64,000 nt of DNA from DATHTK01 sp035463295 (GCA_035463295.1 DATHTK010000036.1:1-64000), one strand, 5' to 3'. Positions 43,411-54,941 are shown, numbered from the stretch's first letter. A program made the numbers and translations. The notes: generated by a model not told the origin, from the letters alone.

Positions 43411-43857
43411 TTGGTCCTGGGAAGGCTGCGGGGTCTGTTCGTACGCTCCGGGGAGGAGCACCCGCAAGAGAGGCCCACGAGCCTCTACGGTCTCGACCCG
43501 ACAGAGAAGGAGAGGATAGATACCGAAGAAGATCCCCTGCGCGGCTTCGAAGCCGCCGTCGAGCGCCACGTGCAGGCCGCCCGGGCCGAACAGAGCGGAG
43601 ATCCGGAAAGGGCGATCCGGCTCTACCAGCAGAGCGTCGCCGAAGGCTTCGTCGGCAGCCAACCCTACGAACGCCTCGCCTCCCTCTACGAGCGACGCCG
43701 CGCTCCCGAGAGAGCCCTGCAAACCCTGGAAGCATATCTCCAGCTCGCCGCGACCGGTAGGATGCCCCGCGGCGCCCAACTCTCCGCCGACCGAAAGACC
43801 CCAGAGCTCCGCGCCCGTATCGAACGCTACCGGCGACAGCCGCCCGGCAGCGAATAG
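43411..43857 (+). CDS. TPR-like small cytoplasmic protein
   Basis: A 148-aa protein starting TTG, with GAGGG seven bases upstream. The second half contains two tetratricopeptide-like helices: AARAEQSGDPERAIRLYQQSVAEGF and YERLASLYERRRAPERALQTLEAYLQ in parts. No enzyme domain is present. It is divergent from the peptidase gene; a TATACT hexamer at 43370 is a good -10 candidate but lacks a clear -35. TPR proteins usually mediate protein-protein contacts; the partner is unknown. Confidence 0.65.
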   Translation: MVLGRLRGLFVRSGEEHPQERPTSLYGLDPTEKERIDTEEDPLRGFEAAVERHVQAARAEQSGDPERAIRLYQQSVAEGFVGSQPYERLASLYERRRAPERALQTLEAYLQLAATGRMPRGAQLSADRKTPELRARIERYRRQPPGSE

Positions 43858-43871
43858 TATTACCCCACACA

Positions 43872-43928
43872 GGCCCTACAAAGGGCCGTATAACCACTCG
43901 ATGACCCCTTTGTAAGGGGAGCATCGAG
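43872..43928 (+). terminator. Tandem hairpins after the TPR-like gene
   Basis: GGCCCT-ACAA-AGGGCC is followed by a larger stem: CTCGATG, CCCCTT, loop TGT, AAGGGG, CATCGAG with small internal bulges. Both lie within 80 bases of the stop. There is no T run, but the local AT content rises afterwards. Probably a transcription-stop or mRNA-end element. Confidence 0.5.
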
Positions 43929-44042
43929 CGACGTAACGCATTCACAAAATCAGATAAGAAACACCTCGTATCTTCTTGTAACTCGAAATTTCCGTAGTAG
44001 CCTCTTGGGCTTGTTGTGAAAGCGATCTAGAGGGGGACTTCC

Positions 44043-44402
44043 GTGAAGTCTTATCTCAAGATGCTCGTGGTGGCTGGTGTATTCGCGTTTTCGCTGGTCG
44101 CTGTGCAGGGAGAAGCTCGGGCGGACACTACTATGTTGTCGAGCTGGTACGGGCCTGGTTTCGAGGGTGCTCCGACGGCGAGCGGCGAGCCGTACAACTA
44201 CGGCGACTACACTGCGGCCCATCCCAGTCTACCGCTAGGAACGGAGCTCGAGGTCTGTTACGCGGACTGTACGGTAGTAACGGTCAACGACCGTGGGCCG
44301 TATGCTGGTGGGAGGGATCTGGATCTCTCGCAGTCGGCGGCCGAGCACATCGGGCTGACTGCTTCCGGTGTCGACGTAATTGAGGTGGAGATCCTCGGCT
44401 AG
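44043..44402 (+). CDS. Secreted RlpA-like double-psi beta-barrel protein
   Basis: A 119-aa protein with a signal peptide (MKSYLKMLVVAGVFAFSLVA, cleavage near GEARA). The mature domain is a minimal RlpA/expansin-like double-psi barrel: SSWYGPGFEGAPTASGEPYN, TAAHPSLPLGTELEVCYADC, VTVNDRGPYAGGRDLDLS. Catalytic Asp in NDRGPY and His in AAHPSLP are those of RlpA lytic transglycosylases. It probably acts on peptidoglycan during division or growth. The start is GTG with GGGGG upstream. The leader sequence is AT-richer than the surroundings. Confidence 0.88.
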   Translation: MKSYLKMLVVAGVFAFSLVAVQGEARADTTMLSSWYGPGFEGAPTASGEPYNYGDYTAAHPSLPLGTELEVCYADCTVVTVNDRGPYAGGRDLDLSQSAAEHIGLTASGVDVIEVEILG

Positions 44403-44435
44403 CGGTCTCCACCGAACCTTCGAGGTTGAGGCAAG

Positions 44436-44474
44436 GGCGGGCGTGGCTTACGGGCCGCGCCCGCCTCTCGCTTT
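44436..44474 (+). terminator. Rho-independent-type terminator after the RlpA-like gene
   Basis: GGCGGGCG and CGCCCGCC form an 8-bp G+C stem with a 14-base loop, followed by TCTCGCTTT, a partly T-rich tail. Confidence 0.5.
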
Positions 44475-44547
44475 ACGGGCGTCGTGTATGGCTCGTTTTC
44501 TGTCGGGGAGAGGCTCGGGCTGTGTTTCGTGGGTGCGTGGGCGGGCG

Positions 44548-44553
44548 TATAAT
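44548..44553 (+). promoter_or_regulatory. Consensus -10 element for the cyclic-nucleotide-binding gene pair
   Basis: A perfect TATAAT hexamer in a G+C-rich context, 65 bases ahead of the first cNMP-binding gene. The best -35 at 17 bases upstream, TTTCGT, is poor, so an activator or alternative sigma factor may be involved. It shows that the longer open frame from 44426 cannot be the true gene start. Confidence 0.5.
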
Positions 44554-44617
44554 TTCGCGTGTTGGCTCTCGGGCTGGGAGTGCTCGGGGGTGCGTGTCGG
44601 CGCCGAGGGTGAGGGTG

Positions 44618-45139
44618 ATGGAGGAGAGACTCGGGCAGGTCAGGCTCTTCGAGTTCCTGACCGAGGAGGAGAGGGAGGAGTTCGTCGAGGGCTCGGAGCT
44701 CGTGGTGTTCATGCCGGGGGAGACGATCATCGCCGAGGGCGGGGAACCCGGTGGGCTCTTCGTGCTCACCTCCGGCAGGGTCGAGGTGAGAAAGCGCCTC
44801 CCCACCGGCCGCGACCGGCTCCTGGCGGAGATAGAAGCGGCCGTCGAGCGGACGGTCGTCGGGGAGAGGGAACTGCTCGGGGAGAGCGGGGCGTCGGCGT
44901 CGGTGAGGGCCATGAGCCGGGTGGAGGCGGTCAAGGTCCCGCGCGAGACCTTTCAGCGGATGATCTCGGAGGGCCGGCCGGCGGCCTTCAGGCTCTCCTA
45001 CCGCATCGCACGCACCCTCGCCCAGAGGCTCACCCGACTCGACGAGGAGGTCGTCGAGGCGATCCGGGATCTCGAGCGCGAGGGGGATGCCGACCTCGAG
45101 GCTTTCCGCGACCGGCTCGTGACCGACTGGGCCTTGTAG
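44618..45139 (+). CDS. Single cyclic-nucleotide-binding-domain protein (first of tandem pair)
   Basis: A 173-aa protein: LFEFLTEEEREEFVEGSELVVFMPGETI begins a CNB (cNMP-binding/Crp-core) beta-roll; GGLFVLTSGRVEVRKRL and the phosphate-binding-cassette position GERELLGESGASASVRA follow; a C-terminal helix extension includes RIARTLAQRLTRLDEEVVEAI. The cassette lacks the usual canonical GE-x-A/R-x5-R order seen in strong cAMP binders, so ligand binding is uncertain. There is no HTH or enzyme domain. The ATG has GAGGG upstream. Confidence 0.83.
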   Translation: MEERLGQVRLFEFLTEEEREEFVEGSELVVFMPGETIIAEGGEPGGLFVLTSGRVEVRKRLPTGRDRLLAEIEAAVERTVVGERELLGESGASASVRAMSRVEAVKVPRETFQRMISEGRPAAFRLSYRIARTLAQRLTRLDEEVVEAIRDLEREGDADLEAFRDRLVTDWAL

Positions 45140-45161
45140 GGAAGGGAGGATAAGGAGCCGC

Positions 45162-45689
45162 ATGCAGGAGAGGCCGGGCCTCGGAGAGGTGCCCTTTTTC
45201 AGGCACCTGAGCTACGAGGAGAGGGAAGAGCTGGAGCGGTTGCTTGAGCCGGCGAGCTTTGCGGCCGGAGAGACCGTATTCGAAGAGGGTGGTCCCGAGG
45301 AGAAGCTCTACGTGGTTACCTCCGGAACGCTCGAGGTCTACAAGGAGGTGCTCCCCGGCCGCCTTCAGCACCTGGCGACCGTCGAGGCGCCGACCGTGGT
45401 GGGGGAGATGGGCCTCCTCACCGAACCTCGTGCCGCAGCGAGCGTCGAAGCAAAGACCCCGGTAGAGGCGCAAAGCATAGACAGGGACCGCTTTCTGGAG
45501 ATGCTCGACGCCGACTCCCCGGCCGCGTGCAAGGTCATCTACGAGATCGGGCGCACCCTCGCGCAGCGCATGGACAAGACCGACGCCGCGATAGCGGAGA
45601 TCATCGCGCGCCTCGAAGAAGCTGGTGCCCGCGACGCCCGGGACATAGACGTCTTCAGGGACCAACTTATCCAGGAGTGGTCGTTCTGA
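45162..45689 (+). CDS. Single cyclic-nucleotide-binding-domain protein (second of tandem pair)
   Basis: A paralogue of the upstream protein, 175 aa, 22 bases downstream with GGAAGGGAGGA before its ATG. It starts GLGEVPFFRHLSYEEREELERLLE, has FAAGETVFEEGGPEEKLYVVTSGTLEV, and a better phosphate-binding cassette APTVVGEMGLLTEPRAAASVEA (GE...PRAAS pattern). It shares the C-terminal helix RTLAQRMDKTDAAI and an ending with DVFRDQLIQEW, parallel to the first protein's AFRDRLVTDW. No effector domain. The pair may bind cNMP as a heterodimer or adaptor (inference). Confidence 0.86.
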   Translation: MQERPGLGEVPFFRHLSYEEREELERLLEPASFAAGETVFEEGGPEEKLYVVTSGTLEVYKEVLPGRLQHLATVEAPTVVGEMGLLTEPRAAASVEAKTPVEAQSIDRDRFLEMLDADSPAACKVIYEIGRTLAQRMDKTDAAIAEIIARLEEAGARDARDIDVFRDQLIQEWSF

Positions 45690-45767
45690 AGCGGATGCTG
45701 GCGGAAGAAGCGCAGCATCTCAGCCGAGGCATCGGGGCTCCGGGTGTCGATGTACGACCCCGATTGG

Positions 45768-46005
45768 CTACCGCCCGACCAGGTACCGCCTCCAGGTCGC
45801 GGCGCGTGAAGCGTGCAGCCCGAGCGCCAGCTCCTTGCGTACCACCGTCTGTCGGATCGCCTCGGCGTGTGCGTTTAACTGGTTGCGGAGCGCCGTTCGG
45901 ATAGAGTCCGTGCGGTTGGCGTAGAGGCCCTCCTGCACCAGCAGGTCGATCTGCCTCCAAGTGTATGAAGGTATCGATGATAGGTGTGTCGTCAAGGGGT
46001 GGCAT
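45768..46005 (-). pseudogene. Remnant of a ribbon-helix-helix (CopG-family) regulator
   Basis: The reverse strand encodes YTWRQIDLLVQEGLYANRT, DSIRTALRNQLNAHAEAIRQ and TVVRKELALGLHAS, a clear match to RHH regulators common in Rubrobacter-type genomes. The continuation FTRRDLEAV lies in another frame, and a stop follows shortly; the N-terminus also slips frame. Thus it appears broken by at least one frameshift. Further reverse-strand sequence at about 45690-45750 resembles PDASAEMLRFFRQHP, possibly the end of another decayed gene. Confidence 0.55.
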
Positions 46006-46086
46006 ATTTCGCCTGTGAGGCTCTGGTGCCTAGACAGGAGGCTCGTCGTTGACGGCGGGCGTGTGATGCACGAGGATGGTCGGACG

Positions 46087-46737
46087 ATGAATAGGCTACG
46101 GGAGCCGGTCAGTGGCCTCACGCACCTGGTTGGCGGGTTGCTCGGGGCTATCGGATTGATCGTGTTGCTGGAGAGGGCCGTGGGCGCGGGCCGGACGGAC
46201 CAGCTCGTGGCGTTCGCGGTCTTCGGGTTCAGTCTCGTGTCGCTGTACACCGCGAGCGCGCTCTACCATCTGCTGCCGCTCTCACCGGTGGGGGTGGCGC
46301 GGCTGAGACGCGTGGATCACATATCGATCTTCTTTCTGATAGCCGGCACGTACACCCCTTTCTGCCTGCTCGCGCTGGACGGGGGTTGGCGGACGGGGTT
46401 GCTCGGGCTGGTCTGGAGCCTCGCGCTGTGCGGCGTCGTGGTCAAGCTACTGTGGATGGACGCTCCGCGCTGGCTCTCGGTGGGGCTCTATCTGGGGCTG
46501 GGATGGGTCGCCGTCGTCGCGGCCCCGGCCCTCTTTCGGGCGCTTCCGGCCGAGGGGATAGCCTGGGTCTTGGCCGGCGGTCTCGTCTACAGTGGGGGCG
46601 CGCTGGTCTACGGGCTAAGACGCCCGAACCCGCTGCCCGGAGTGTTCGGGTTCCACGAGCTGTGGCATCTCTTCGTCGTGGCCGGTAGCGCCTGCCATTT
46701 CTGGGCCGTTCTACGGTACGTCGCGCCGCTCGCGTAG
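46087..46737 (+). CDS. Hemolysin III / PAQR-family membrane protein
   Basis: A 216-aa protein with seven membrane segments. Signature residues: REPVSGLTHLVGGLLG at the N-terminus, YTASALYHLLPL (Ser/His zinc site), RVDHISIFFLIAGTYTPFC (Asp-His), and FGFHELWHLFVVAGSACHFWAV (His pair). These ligands mark the HlyIII/PAQR superfamily, predicted zinc-dependent lipid hydrolases rather than pore toxins. The ATG at MNRLREP is chosen because GAGGATGG precedes it and the N-terminus matches the family. It partly overlaps the RHH remnant only on the opposite strand upstream. Confidence 0.88.
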   Translation: MNRLREPVSGLTHLVGGLLGAIGLIVLLERAVGAGRTDQLVAFAVFGFSLVSLYTASALYHLLPLSPVGVARLRRVDHISIFFLIAGTYTPFCLLALDGGWRTGLLGLVWSLALCGVVVKLLWMDAPRWLSVGLYLGLGWVAVVAAPALFRALPAEGIAWVLAGGLVYSGGALVYGLRRPNPLPGVFGFHELWHLFVVAGSACHFWAVLRYVAPLA

Positions 46738-46867
46738 CGCTCGGGAGTACGCTCGGGCGCTCGTTCGTTACCGAACGGTTATCCGGGTGTTATCGGGCTG
46801 CAACAATAGCGTGCCGATAATGAGGGAGATTCGGCAGTAGCGTGGTCCGCATGGGGGAGGAGCCGGG

Positions 46868-47077
46868 ATGATAGAGGTTACGCTAGAGGTGGCAAGGGGC
46901 GACGTCCGTCGCCGGGTTGCGGTCCAGGCCGAGAGCATAACGCTGGCTCTGGAGATAGCGGGGCGACAGAATCCGGGCTGCGAGGTCGGGGTGACGTTCC
47001 CCATAGATCCCGAGAGCTTCTTCGTCAACGACTCGCGCGCCACGCGCGAGCGACCGGAACCGTTAGAGGCGGCCTGA
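46868..47077 (+). CDS. Small hypothetical protein of 69 aa
   Basis: The ATG follows a strong GGGGGAGGAG ribosome site. The peptide MIEVTLEVARGDVRRRVAVQA then GCEVGVTFPIDPESFFVND has alternating strand and helix pattern and balanced composition, unlike shadow frames. It resembles short conserved proteins of unknown function in Actinomycetota. It is convergent with the rubredoxin-like gene. Confidence 0.62.
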   Translation: MIEVTLEVARGDVRRRVAVQAESITLALEIAGRQNPGCEVGVTFPIDPESFFVNDSRATRERPEPLEAA

Positions 47078-47092
47078 CCCGCGCCGGCCCTC

Positions 47093-47106
47093 GGCTCGCG
47101 CGAGCC
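47093..47106. terminator. Perfect 14-bp palindrome between convergent genes
   Basis: GGCTCGCGCGAGCC lies in the 67 bases separating the small hypothetical gene from the rubredoxin-like gene. It may act as a bidirectional end-of-transcript stem; neither side has a proper T tract. Confidence 0.35.
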
Positions 47107-47144
47107 GGCTCAGGACCTCCGGCTCCCGAAAACAAAGCTGCTAC

Positions 47145-47333
47145 CTACATCCCCGGTATCGGTATCTCCTCGAAGTCCTCCTTGCCGGCGCCGCAGTCGG
47201 GGCACTTCTCCGGAACCTCGCCCTCGACGTGGTAACCGCAGACGGTGCAGGCCCAGTTCAGGGGTACGGCCTCGCCCCGGGGATCTTCGTGCTTGCCTTC
47301 GGTCACAGGTGCTACTCCCGCCGTATCTGACAT
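47145..47333 (-). CDS. Rubredoxin-like zinc/iron-binding protein
   Basis: A small protein of about 62 aa with two knuckles: WACTVCGYHVEG and EKCPDCGAGKEDFEEIP, i.e. the CxxC-x10-12-CxxC arrangement of the rubredoxin/rubrerythrin C-terminal domain. The spacing is shorter than in true rubredoxin, as in the 'rubredoxin-like' domain. It probably carries iron for electron transfer or zinc for structure. ATG at MSDTAG is preferred to a GTG ten codons upstream. Confidence 0.78.
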   Translation of the reverse strand: MSDTAGVAPVTEGKHEDPRGEAVPLNWACTVCGYHVEGEVPEKCPDCGAGKEDFEEIPIPGM

Positions 47334-47461
47334 CGTCGCCCGCTTATGTACCCCGACGAGCACTCGGGCACGCTGGGCGGCTGTTCGGAGCGCCGGATTG
47401 TGAGATCATCTCGATCACCCAGGAGAGGAGATTCGCGGAGGTTCGCCGGTGAAAGGATGCG

Positions 47462-49407
<1,946 letters not shown>

Positions 49408-49408
<1 letters not shown>

Positions 49409-52400
49409 TGACGGAAGGCGCGTCGAGAGGGGTGCCGGGGGAGGACCGAGATCCCCTCTGGTACAAGGACGCCATCATCTACCAGCTCCACGTGAAGGCG
49501 TTCTTCGATTCGGACAACAATGGCATCGGGGACTTCAAGGGCCTCACGCAGCGCCTCGACTATATAAGGGACCTCGGGGTCACGGCGATCTGGGTCATGC
49601 CGTTCTACCCGTCGCCGATGCGCGACGACGGCTACGACATCTCCGAGTACAAGAACGTCCACTCCGACTACGGCACCCGGCGCGACTTCCGGGCCTTCGT
49701 GCGCCGGGCGCACGAACTGGGGTTGAAGGTAATAACCGAGCTGGTCATAAACCACACCTCGGACCAGCACCCCTGGTTCCAGCGGGCCCGCCGGTCTCCG
49801 AAGGGCTCGGCCAAGCGCAACTACTACGTCTGGAGCGACACGCCGGATCGCTACGAGGGCACCCGCATCATCTTCACCGACACCGAGCGGGCCAACTGGA
49901 CCTACGACGAGGCCGCCGGGCAGTACTACTGGCACCGCTTCTTCTCCCACCAGCCCGACCTCAACCACGAGAACCCGCAGGTCTTCCGCTCGATGATGGG
50001 GGTGATGCGCTTCTGGCTCGACGCCGGCGTCGACGGCCTCAGGCTCGACGCGATCCCCTACCTCATAGAGCGCGAGGGCACCGACAACGAGAACCTCCCC
50101 GAGACCCACGAGTTGCTCAAGCGGATGCGCGCTGAGATGGACGCCCGCTACGAGAACCGTCTCTTCTTGGCCGAGGCGAACCAGTGGCCGGAGGACGTGC
50201 TGCCGTACTTCGGCGCCGGAGACGAGTGCCACATGGCGTTCCACTTCCCTCTGATGCCCCGCATCTACATGGCGCTCGCGCAGGAGGACCGGCATCCCTT
50301 GGTCGAGATCATGCACCAGACCCCCGAGATCCCCGATACGTGCCAGTGGGCGATCTTCTTGCGCAACCACGACGAGCTGACCCTCGAGATGGTCACCGAC
50401 AAAGAGCGCGACTACATGTACCAGATCTACGCCACCGACCCGAGGATGCGGGTCAACGTGGGCATCCGGCGCCGCCTCGCCCCCATGATGGAGAACGACC
50501 GGCCTCGCATAGAGCTCTTGAACAGCCTGCTCATGAGCATGCCCGGCACGCCCATCGTCTACTACGGAGACGAGATCGGGATGGGGGACAACATCTTCCT
50601 CGGCGACCGCGACGCAGTCAGGACGCCCATGCAGTGGACGTCGGACAGGAACGCCGGGTTCTCGCGCGCCGAGCCTGCGCGACTGTACCTGCCGCCCATA
50701 ATGGACCCGGTCTACGGTTACGAGTCGGTCAACGTCGAGGCTCAGAGCCGCAGCGCCGGCTCGCTGCTGAACTGGATGAAACGGATCATCTCGGTGCGCA
50801 AGGCGCACAGGGCCTTCGGGCGCGGAACCCTGGAGTTTCTGCATCCGGGCAACCGCAAGGTCCTCGCGTACCTGAGAGAGCACGAGGAAGAGTCGATCCT
50901 CTGCGTGGCGAACCTCTCGCGCTCGGCCCAGCCGGTGGAGCTGGACCTCGCGCGCTTCCGGGGCCGGGTGCCGGTCGAACTCCTCGGCGGGAGCAGCTTC
51001 CCTCCCCTGGGCGACCTGCCGTACTTCCTCACCCTGCCGGGGCACAGCTTCTACTGGTTCCACCTGACTACGGAGGCCGCGCCACCGAGCTGGCACCGGG
51101 AGAGCCCCAGGTTCGTCGAGCCCCCGGTTCTAGTCCTCCCCGCCGGCCGGGAGCCCGTCCGCGGGTCCCACCGCGCCCCCTTGCGCCTCCCCGCCCGCCA
51201 GCTCGCGCAGCTGGAGCGGGATGCGCTGCCGGGCTTCCTCGGCGTCCGGCGGTGGTTCGCCGCCAAGGGCGCCGGGCTCGAGCGCGTCGAGATCGTAGCC
51301 CACGCCGAGTTCGATGAGGACGCGCTCCTGACCCTGCTCCGGGTGCACGTCGCCGACGACTCTACCGGAGAGGCCGAGCCCCACCTGTACTTCGTCCCGC
51401 TCGCCGCCGCCTGGGAGGATGGCGCCGGAGACGATAGCGTCTCGGCGATGATGCCGCACGCCCTGGCCAAGCTCCGCCGCCGCTCCACGGTGGGCGTCCT
51501 CTTCGACGCCCTCGCCGACGAGCGCTTCTGCCGCCGCGTGGTGGCGGCGATGCAGGAGAACGGCGAGGTCCCAATCGGGGAAGGGAGGGTCCGCTTCTCC
51601 AGCACGGAGGCCCTCGGGGAGGCGCTCGAAGAGGAGCCCATCGACTCTATAAGCGTCCGGCGCGCCGAGGTGGAGCAGACCAACAGCTCGGTCATCGTCG
51701 GCGAGAGGCTCATCCTGAAGGCCTACCGGCGCCTCCAGAAGGGTACGAACCCGGATCTGGAGATCGGGCGCTACCTCACGGAGAAGGCCCGCTTCGAGAA
51801 CACGCCGCCGCTCGCCGGGGCCGTCGAGTACGAGGGCCCGGACGGCGAGACCACGACTCTCGGCCTTCTTCAGGGCTTCGTGGAGAACCAGGGCGACGGC
51901 TGGTCCTTTGTCCTGAACTACCTGGAGCGCCACCTGGAGGAGCGCCTCGCGACCTCCTGGAGCCTCGAAGAGGAGGGCGTCGAAGCGGAGCGGGAGGAGC
52001 CCGGCGCGGAGGACGCGTTCTTCGCGGGCCTCCTGCGCACCTTGGGGTTGCGCACCGGCGAGCTGCACGCGGCGTTCGCCGCCCCTACGGACGACGAGGC
52101 CTTCGCCCCGGAGCTGGCGCCGCCGGAGGAGGTCGCCGGCTGGGCGGAGGCGGTGCTCGACGACCTGAAGGCCGCCTTCGATCTGCTCCGGCGCCGCCGC
52201 AGCAAGGTGCCCGAGGAGGCCCGCCCGGAGGTCGAGCGCCTCCTCTCGCTGCGCCGGGGGGTGACCCGGCGCGTGAAGGCCGTCTCCAGGGGCAACTTCG
52301 AGGTGATGAAGACCCGCCACCACGGGGACTACCACCTCGGGCAGGTCCTCGTGGTCGGCAACGACTTCCAGATCATAGACTTCGAGGGGGAGCCGGGCCG

Positions 52401-52770
52401 GCCGCTCGCCGAGCGGCGCAAGAAGCACTCTCCCCTGAGGGACGTGGCCGGGATGCTACGCTCCTTCAACTACGTGGCCCGCTCGGCGATTTTGAACCTC
52501 GGATCCGAGCGCGTGGAGCACCTGCAGACGCTGGAGCCCTACGTCCGACAGTGGGAGGAGCGCGCGCGGACCTCCTTTCTCGCGGGCTACGCCGAGGGCG
52601 TCGCCTCGTCCTACCCGGAGAACGCGGAACACGCCCGGGAGCTCATCGAGCTCTTCACGCTGGAGAAGGCGTTCTACGAGATCCGATACGAGCTGGATAA
52701 CCGCCCGGACTGGGTCGGTATCCCCGTGAGGGGGATCCTGGACCTCCTGGAGGAGGGGGAGAAGCCGTGA
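49408..52770 (+). CDS. treS: Trehalose synthase / maltokinase fusion protein
   Basis: A 1120-aa fusion. Residues 1-560 are TreS, interconverting trehalose and maltose: DAIIYQLHVKAFFDSDNNGIGD, Asp214 in GLRLDAIPYL, Glu256 in FLAEANQWP, Asp322 in LRNHDELTL, and RTPMQWTSDRNAGFS. After a Pro-rich linker, residues from about 600 are maltokinase (Mak/Pep2): FLGVRRWFAAKG, VGERLILKAYRRLQKGTNPD, and the catalytic HGDYHLGQVLV (Asp974) followed by IIDFEGEPGRPLAERRKK. The fusion directly channels maltose to maltose-1-phosphate for GlgE. Its last four bases overlap the glgB start. Confidence 0.95.
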
Positions 52771-54941
52771 CGCACGAAGAGGCCGTCCGCTCCATCGTGG
52801 CCGGCGACCACCCCGACCCCTTCTCGTTCCTCGGCCTGCACGCAACCGAGGACGGCCTCGCGGTCCGGACCTTCCTGCCCGGCGCGAGCGCCGTCGAGGT
52901 CGTCTCCTCCACGGGAGCCCCTCTTGGCGAGCTGGAGTGCGTCCACCCGGAGGGGCTCTTCGCCGGGCCCGTCGCGGAGCGCGTGCCCTACCGGCTGCGC
53001 GTCGCGTGGGAGGGCGGCGGCGAGGCGGAGATCGAGGACCCCTACCGCTTCCCCCGCCTTCTCGGCGAGCAGGACCTCTACCTCTTCGGCGAGGGCAACC
53101 ACCTCCGGCTCTACGAGAAGCTCGGGGCGCACCCGACGGTGCTGGAGGGCGTCGCCGGCACGAGCTTCGCCGTCTGGGCCCCCAACGCCCGTCGCGTCTC
53201 GGTGATCGGGGAGTTCAACCTCTGGGACGGCCGCAGGCACGTCATGCGCCGCCATCCGGGGGTGGGGGTGTGGGAGATCTTCGTCCCCGGCGTCGGCGAG
53301 GGTGCTCTCTACAAGTACGAGATCAAGGGTCCGGACGGGAACCTCCTGCCGCTCAAAGCCGACCCGTTCGGTCTCCGGGCCGAGAGGCTCCCCGGCACCG
53401 CCTCCATCGTCCACGACCCCACGCGCTACGAGTGGGGCGACGGCGACTGGATGCGCTCACGCCGCGAGAATAACGCCCTCGACGCGCCGATGGCAATCTA
53501 CGAGGTTCACCTCGGCTCTTGGAGGCGCAACGACGACGGTACTTACTACACCTACCGCCAGCTCGCCGCGGAGCTCGTGCCCTACGTCGTCGAGATGGGC
53601 TACACTCACGTCGAGTTCTTGCCGCCGACCGAGCACCCCTTCGACGGGTCCTGGGGCTACCAGCCTTTGGGGCTCTTCGCGCCCACGAGCCGGTTTGGCA
53701 CCCCCGACGACTTCAAACACCTCGTCGAGGCCTTCCACCGGGCGGGCGTAGGCGTGATCGTGGACTGGGTGCCGGCTCACTTCCCGGAGGACCGCCACGG
53801 TCTCGCCCTTTTCGACGGCACCCACCTCTACGAGCACTCCGACCCTCGCCAGGGCCGCCATCCCGACTGGGGCACGCTCGTCTTTAATTACGGGCGTAAC
53901 GAGGTCCGTAACTACCTGGCTGCAAACGCGCTCTTCTGGCTCTCGGAGTACCACATAGACGGCCTCAGGGTGGACGCCGTCGCCTCGATGCTCTACCTCG
54001 ACTACTCCCGCGAGGAGGGCGAGTGGGTCCCGAACGTCCACGGGGGCAACGAGAACCTCGAGGCCGTCGCCTTCATAAAGCGCTTCAACGAACTGGTCTA
54101 CGCCGAGCACCCCGACGCCCAAACCATGGCCGAGGAGTCCACGGCTTGGCCGATGGTCAGCCGCCCCGTCTCGACGGGCGGTTTGGGATTCGGTTACAAG
54201 TGGAACATGGGCTGGATGCACGACAGCCTCCAGTACATCTCGGAGGACCCCATCCACCGCTCCTACCACCACGACGAGATCACCTTCTCCCTCGTCTACG
54301 CCTTTGACGAGAACTTCGTGCTCCCGCTCTCGCACGACGAGGTCGTGCACGGCAAGGGTTCCCTCATGAACAAGATGCCCGGCGACGAGTGGCAGCGCTT
54401 CGCCAACCTGAGAACCTACTACGCCTTCATGTACGGCCACCCCGGCAAGCAGCTCCTCTTCATGGGGGGAGAGTTCGCCCAGAGGCGGGAGTGGAACCAC
54501 GACACGGCTCTCGACTGGGATCTGCTCGATGCTCCCCCGCACCGCGGCGTCCAGACCCTGGTGCGCGACCTGAACGACCTCTACAGGAGCACGCCGGCTC
54601 TCCACGAGGTGGACTTCGAGCCCGCGGGGTTCGAGTGGCTCGAGGGCGGGGACCGGCAGAACAGCGTGGTATCCTTTCTCCGCCGCGGCACGCGGCCGGA
54701 GGACTTCGTGATCGTCGTCTGCAACTTCACCCCGGTCGTGCGCCAGAGCTACCGCGTCGGCGTACCGGCGGAGGGCCGGTACGAGGAAGTCCTCAACACC
54801 GACAACCACCGCTACGGCGGAAGCGGCGTCGCCAACGAGGGCCCTATCGAGGCCGAGCCGGTCCCGGCGAGCGGGCGGCAACACTCGCTCCCGCTGACCC
54901 TGCCGCCGCTCGCGACGGTGATATTGAAGCCTGTCAACTAG
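52767..54941 (+). CDS. glgB: 1,4-alpha-glucan branching enzyme
   Basis: Introduces alpha-1,6 branches in the glucan made by GlgE. The 724-aa protein has an N-terminal CBM48 domain (HPDPFSFLGLH, then SFAVWAPNARRVSVIGEFNLWDGR in pieces) and a GH13 barrel. Asp403 is the nucleophile in GLRVDAVASMLYLDYSR and Glu456 the acid/base in MAEESTAWP, close to E. coli D405/E458. LSHDEVVHGKGSL is present and LLFMGGEFAQ follows. The start is GTG, overlapping the upstream stop (GTGA). Confidence 0.96.
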   Translation: MTHEEAVRSIVAGDHPDPFSFLGLHATEDGLAVRTFLPGASAVEVVSSTGAPLGELECVHPEGLFAGPVAERVPYRLRVAWEGGGEAEIEDPYRFPRLLGEQDLYLFGEGNHLRLYEKLGAHPTVLEGVAGTSFAVWAPNARRVSVIGEFNLWDGRRHVMRRHPGVGVWEIFVPGVGEGALYKYEIKGPDGNLLPLKADPFGLRAERLPGTASIVHDPTRYEWGDGDWMRSRRENNALDAPMAIYEVHLGSWRRNDDGTYYTYRQLAAELVPYVVEMGYTHVEFLPPTEHPFDGSWGYQPLGLFAPTSRFGTPDDFKHLVEAFHRAGVGVIVDWVPAHFPEDRHGLALFDGTHLYEHSDPRQGRHPDWGTLVFNYGRNEVRNYLAANALFWLSEYHIDGLRVDAVASMLYLDYSREEGEWVPNVHGGNENLEAVAFIKRFNELVYAEHPDAQTMAEESTAWPMVSRPVSTGGLGFGYKWNMGWMHDSLQYISEDPIHRSYHHDEITFSLVYAFDENFVLPLSHDEVVHGKGSLMNKMPGDEWQRFANLRTYYAFMYGHPGKQLLFMGGEFAQRREWNHDTALDWDLLDAPPHRGVQTLVRDLNDLYRSTPALHEVDFEPAGFEWLEGGDRQNSVVSFLRRGTRPEDFVIVVCNFTPVVRQSYRVGVPAEGRYEEVLNTDNHRYGGSGVANEGPIEAEPVPASGRQHSLPLTLPPLATVILKPVN

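Noticed and set aside
43929..44042. Cyclic-di-AMP riboswitch ahead of the RlpA-like gene
   Set aside because: Such switches often precede cell-wall hydrolases in actinobacteria, but the conserved blocks were not found and the leader is too short.
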